From the NCBI GenBank assembly GCA_029240955.1, contig JARDZH010000109.1, positions 1-6,577 on the forward strand: a DNA stretch of 6,577 nt, in the 5' to 3' direction. The notes under the pieces were generated by a model. The model did not search any database. It was not told the origin of the DNA and was given only the letters and a program-made list of their open reading frames with translations. Below are positions 5,310 through 6,577 of this stretch, in pieces. The stretch is from Pseudomonas sp. Lineage in GTDB: Bacteria; Pseudomonadota; Gammaproteobacteria; Pseudomonadales; Pseudomonadaceae. The position numbers were made by a program, and so were the translations under genes. Every line of letters begins with the position of its first letter. Within the stretch, counting starts at the first letter, position 1.

Positions 5310-6577
5310 AGCTCAGCATTCTCGGCGCTCGCGTCATTGATCCGAACAGTGGGCTGGATAAAGTCACCGACCTGCATATCGAAGCCTGCAAGATCCTTGC
5401 GATCGGCGCAGCACCGGCAGGTTTTGAGCCGGCGCAGACCATTGATGCCACAGGGCTTGTGGCTGCGCCCGGCCTTGTTGATCTGAACGTGTCCCTGCGC
5501 GAGCCGGGCTACAGCCGCAAAGGCACTATCGCCAGCGAAACCCGCGCCGCAACGGCGGGCGGCGTGACCAGCCTGTGCTGCCCGCCGCGCACCAAACCGG
5601 TTCTGGACACGTCGGCGGTCGCCGAGTTGATCCTGGATCGCGCTCGGGAGGCGGGTTTCAGCAAGGTGTTCCCTATTGGAGCCTTCAGCAAAGGTCTGGA
5701 AGGCGAGCAACTGGCTGAACTGGTTGCGCTGCGCGATGCCGGATGCGTGGCGTTCGGCAACGGTCTGAGCAGTTTCAACAACACCCGCACGCTTTGCCGC
5801 GCGCTGGAGTACGCGGCGACGTTCGATCTGACGGTGATTTTTCATTCTCAGGATCGTGACCTGGCTGATGGCGGGCTGGCGCATGAAGGCCCGACGGCCA
5901 GCTTCCTGGGTTTGGCTGGCATTCCGGAAACAGCGGAAACGGTAGCGCTCGCCCGTGATCTGTTGCTGGTCGAGCAGACCGGCGTGCGCGCGCATTTCAG
6001 CCAGTTGACCAGCGCCCGTGGTGCTGCGCTGATCGCTCAGGCTCAGGCGCGTGGTCTACCGGTCACTGCAGACGTGGCGCTGTATCAGCTGATCCTGACC
6101 GATGAAGCGCTGATCGACTTCTCCAGCCTGTACCACGTCCAGCCGCCGCTGCGCACCCGCGCTGACCGCGACGGTCTGCGTGAAGCTGTGAAAGCCGGGG
6201 TGATCCAGGCGATCTCCAGTCACCACCAGCCGCACGAGCGTGACGCCAAGCTGGCGCCGTTTGGCGCGACCGAGCCAGGCATCAGTAGCGTAGAGCTGTT
6301 GCTGCCGCTGGCGATGACGTTGGTGGCTGACGGTTTATTGGACCTGCCCACGCTGATCGCTCGCCTGAGTTCAGGCCCGGCTGCCGCATTGCGCCTGCCA
6401 GCCGGCCAGTTGAGCGCAGGCGCGCCGGCCGACCTGGTGCTGTTCGACCCGGCTGCGTCCACAGTCGCGGGTGAAAGCTGGCTGTCCAAAGGCGATAACT
6501 GCCCGTTCCTCGGCCATTGCCTGCCGGGAGCCGTGCGTTACACGTTGGTGGATGGGCGTATCAGCTATAGCGCCTGA
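5306..6577 (+). CDS. pyrC': Inactive dihydroorotase homologue, PyrC' subunit of aspartate transcarbamoylase
   Basis: The 423-residue protein has the amidohydrolase/dihydroorotase fold: a small beta domain at both ends (1-55 and about 375-420) around the barrel, which opens with [16 protein letters not shown] (53-68). In active enzymes the HxH metal pair sits at the NVS triplet; here it is N61 and S63. The catalytic Asp of the TDHAPH motif appears as H306 in SSHHQPH (304-310), and the usual acidic FSDDG stretch reads FGNGL (150-154). Two other metal-ligand histidines seem to remain (H180, H230). This matches the known Pseudomonas PyrC', a catalytically dead chain required to assemble the PyrB6-PyrC'6 dodecamer (shown in P. 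putida). The GTG start at 5306 has AGGAG (5293-5297) 8 nt upstream and overlaps pyrB by GTGA. The TGA ends exactly at the window edge, so the gene is complete. Confidence 0.95.
   Translation: MKLSILGARVIDPNSGLDKVTDLHIEACKILAIGAAPAGFEPAQTIDATGLVAAPGLVDLNVSLREPGYSRKGTIASETRAATAGGVTSLCCPPRTKPVLDTSAVAELILDRAREAGFSKVFPIGAFSKGLEGEQLAELVALRDAGCVAFGNGLSSFNNTRTLCRALEYAATFDLTVIFHSQDRDLADGGLAHEGPTASFLGLAGIPETAETVALARDLLLVEQTGVRAHFSQLTSARGAALIAQAQARGLPVTADVALYQLILTDEALIDFSSLYHVQPPLRTRADRDGLREAVKAGVIQAISSHHQPHERDAKLAPFGATEPGISSVELLLPLAMTLVADGLLDLPTLIARLSSGPAAALRLPAGQLSAGAPADLVLFDPAASTVAGESWLSKGDNCPFLGHCLPGAVRYTLVDGRISYSA

Noticed and set aside
5282..5995. 237-codon minus-strand frame opposite pyrC'
   Set aside because: It is a shadow of the pyrC' reading frame, with no recognisable domain.

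Overview
This is a chromosomal core-genome segment from a Pseudomonas species. The protein sequences look closest to the P. fluorescens/P. syringae side of the genus, but I place the species only by recollection of family sequences. The gene order pilG (divergent), gshB, tonB, yqgE/algH, ruvX/yqgF, pyrR, pyrB, pyrC' is the order known from P. aeruginosa PAO1 around PA0408 to PA0401. Base composition and codon use look even throughout, and I see no mobile element, tRNA, rRNA or CRISPR.

Layout. Positions 1-323 (minus strand) hold the N-terminal 107 codons of the twitching-motility response regulator PilG, cut by the window edge. A divergent intergenic region (324-579) carries a striking 22-bp near-perfect palindrome. 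On the plus strand follow gshB (580-1533, glutathione synthetase), a 159-bp gap with a small tandem repeat, an imperfect terminator-like hairpin and a possible 4-codon ORF, and tonB (1693-2595, TonB3-like energy transducer). A 74-bp gap with direct and inverted repeats then leads to yqgE/algH (2670-3239) and ruvX (3239-3679), which overlap by one base. After a 94-bp leader come pyrR (3774-4289), pyrB (4305-5309) and pyrC' (5306-6577); the last stop codon is the final triplet of the window.

How the genes work together. pyrR-pyrB-pyrC' is a compact pyrimidine module: PyrB is the catalytic aspartate transcarbamoylase chain, and PyrC' is a dihydroorotase homologue whose metal-binding HxH motif is degraded to NxS, so it is expected to be a structural partner in the class A dodecamer rather than an enzyme. 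PyrR is the regulator-type phosphoribosyltransferase of the module. PilG and the TonB3-like protein are both linked to type IV pilus function in P. aeruginosa although they flank gshB. YqgE/AlgH and RuvX form a translationally coupled pair common in gammaproteobacteria.

Nothing here looks like a new defence or mobile system. The points most worth a second look are small regulatory structures: the pilG/gshB palindrome, the repeat-flanked dyad before yqgE, a pair of mutually exclusive hairpins over the pyrR ribosome binding site, and the tiny ORF whose stop overlaps the tonB start.
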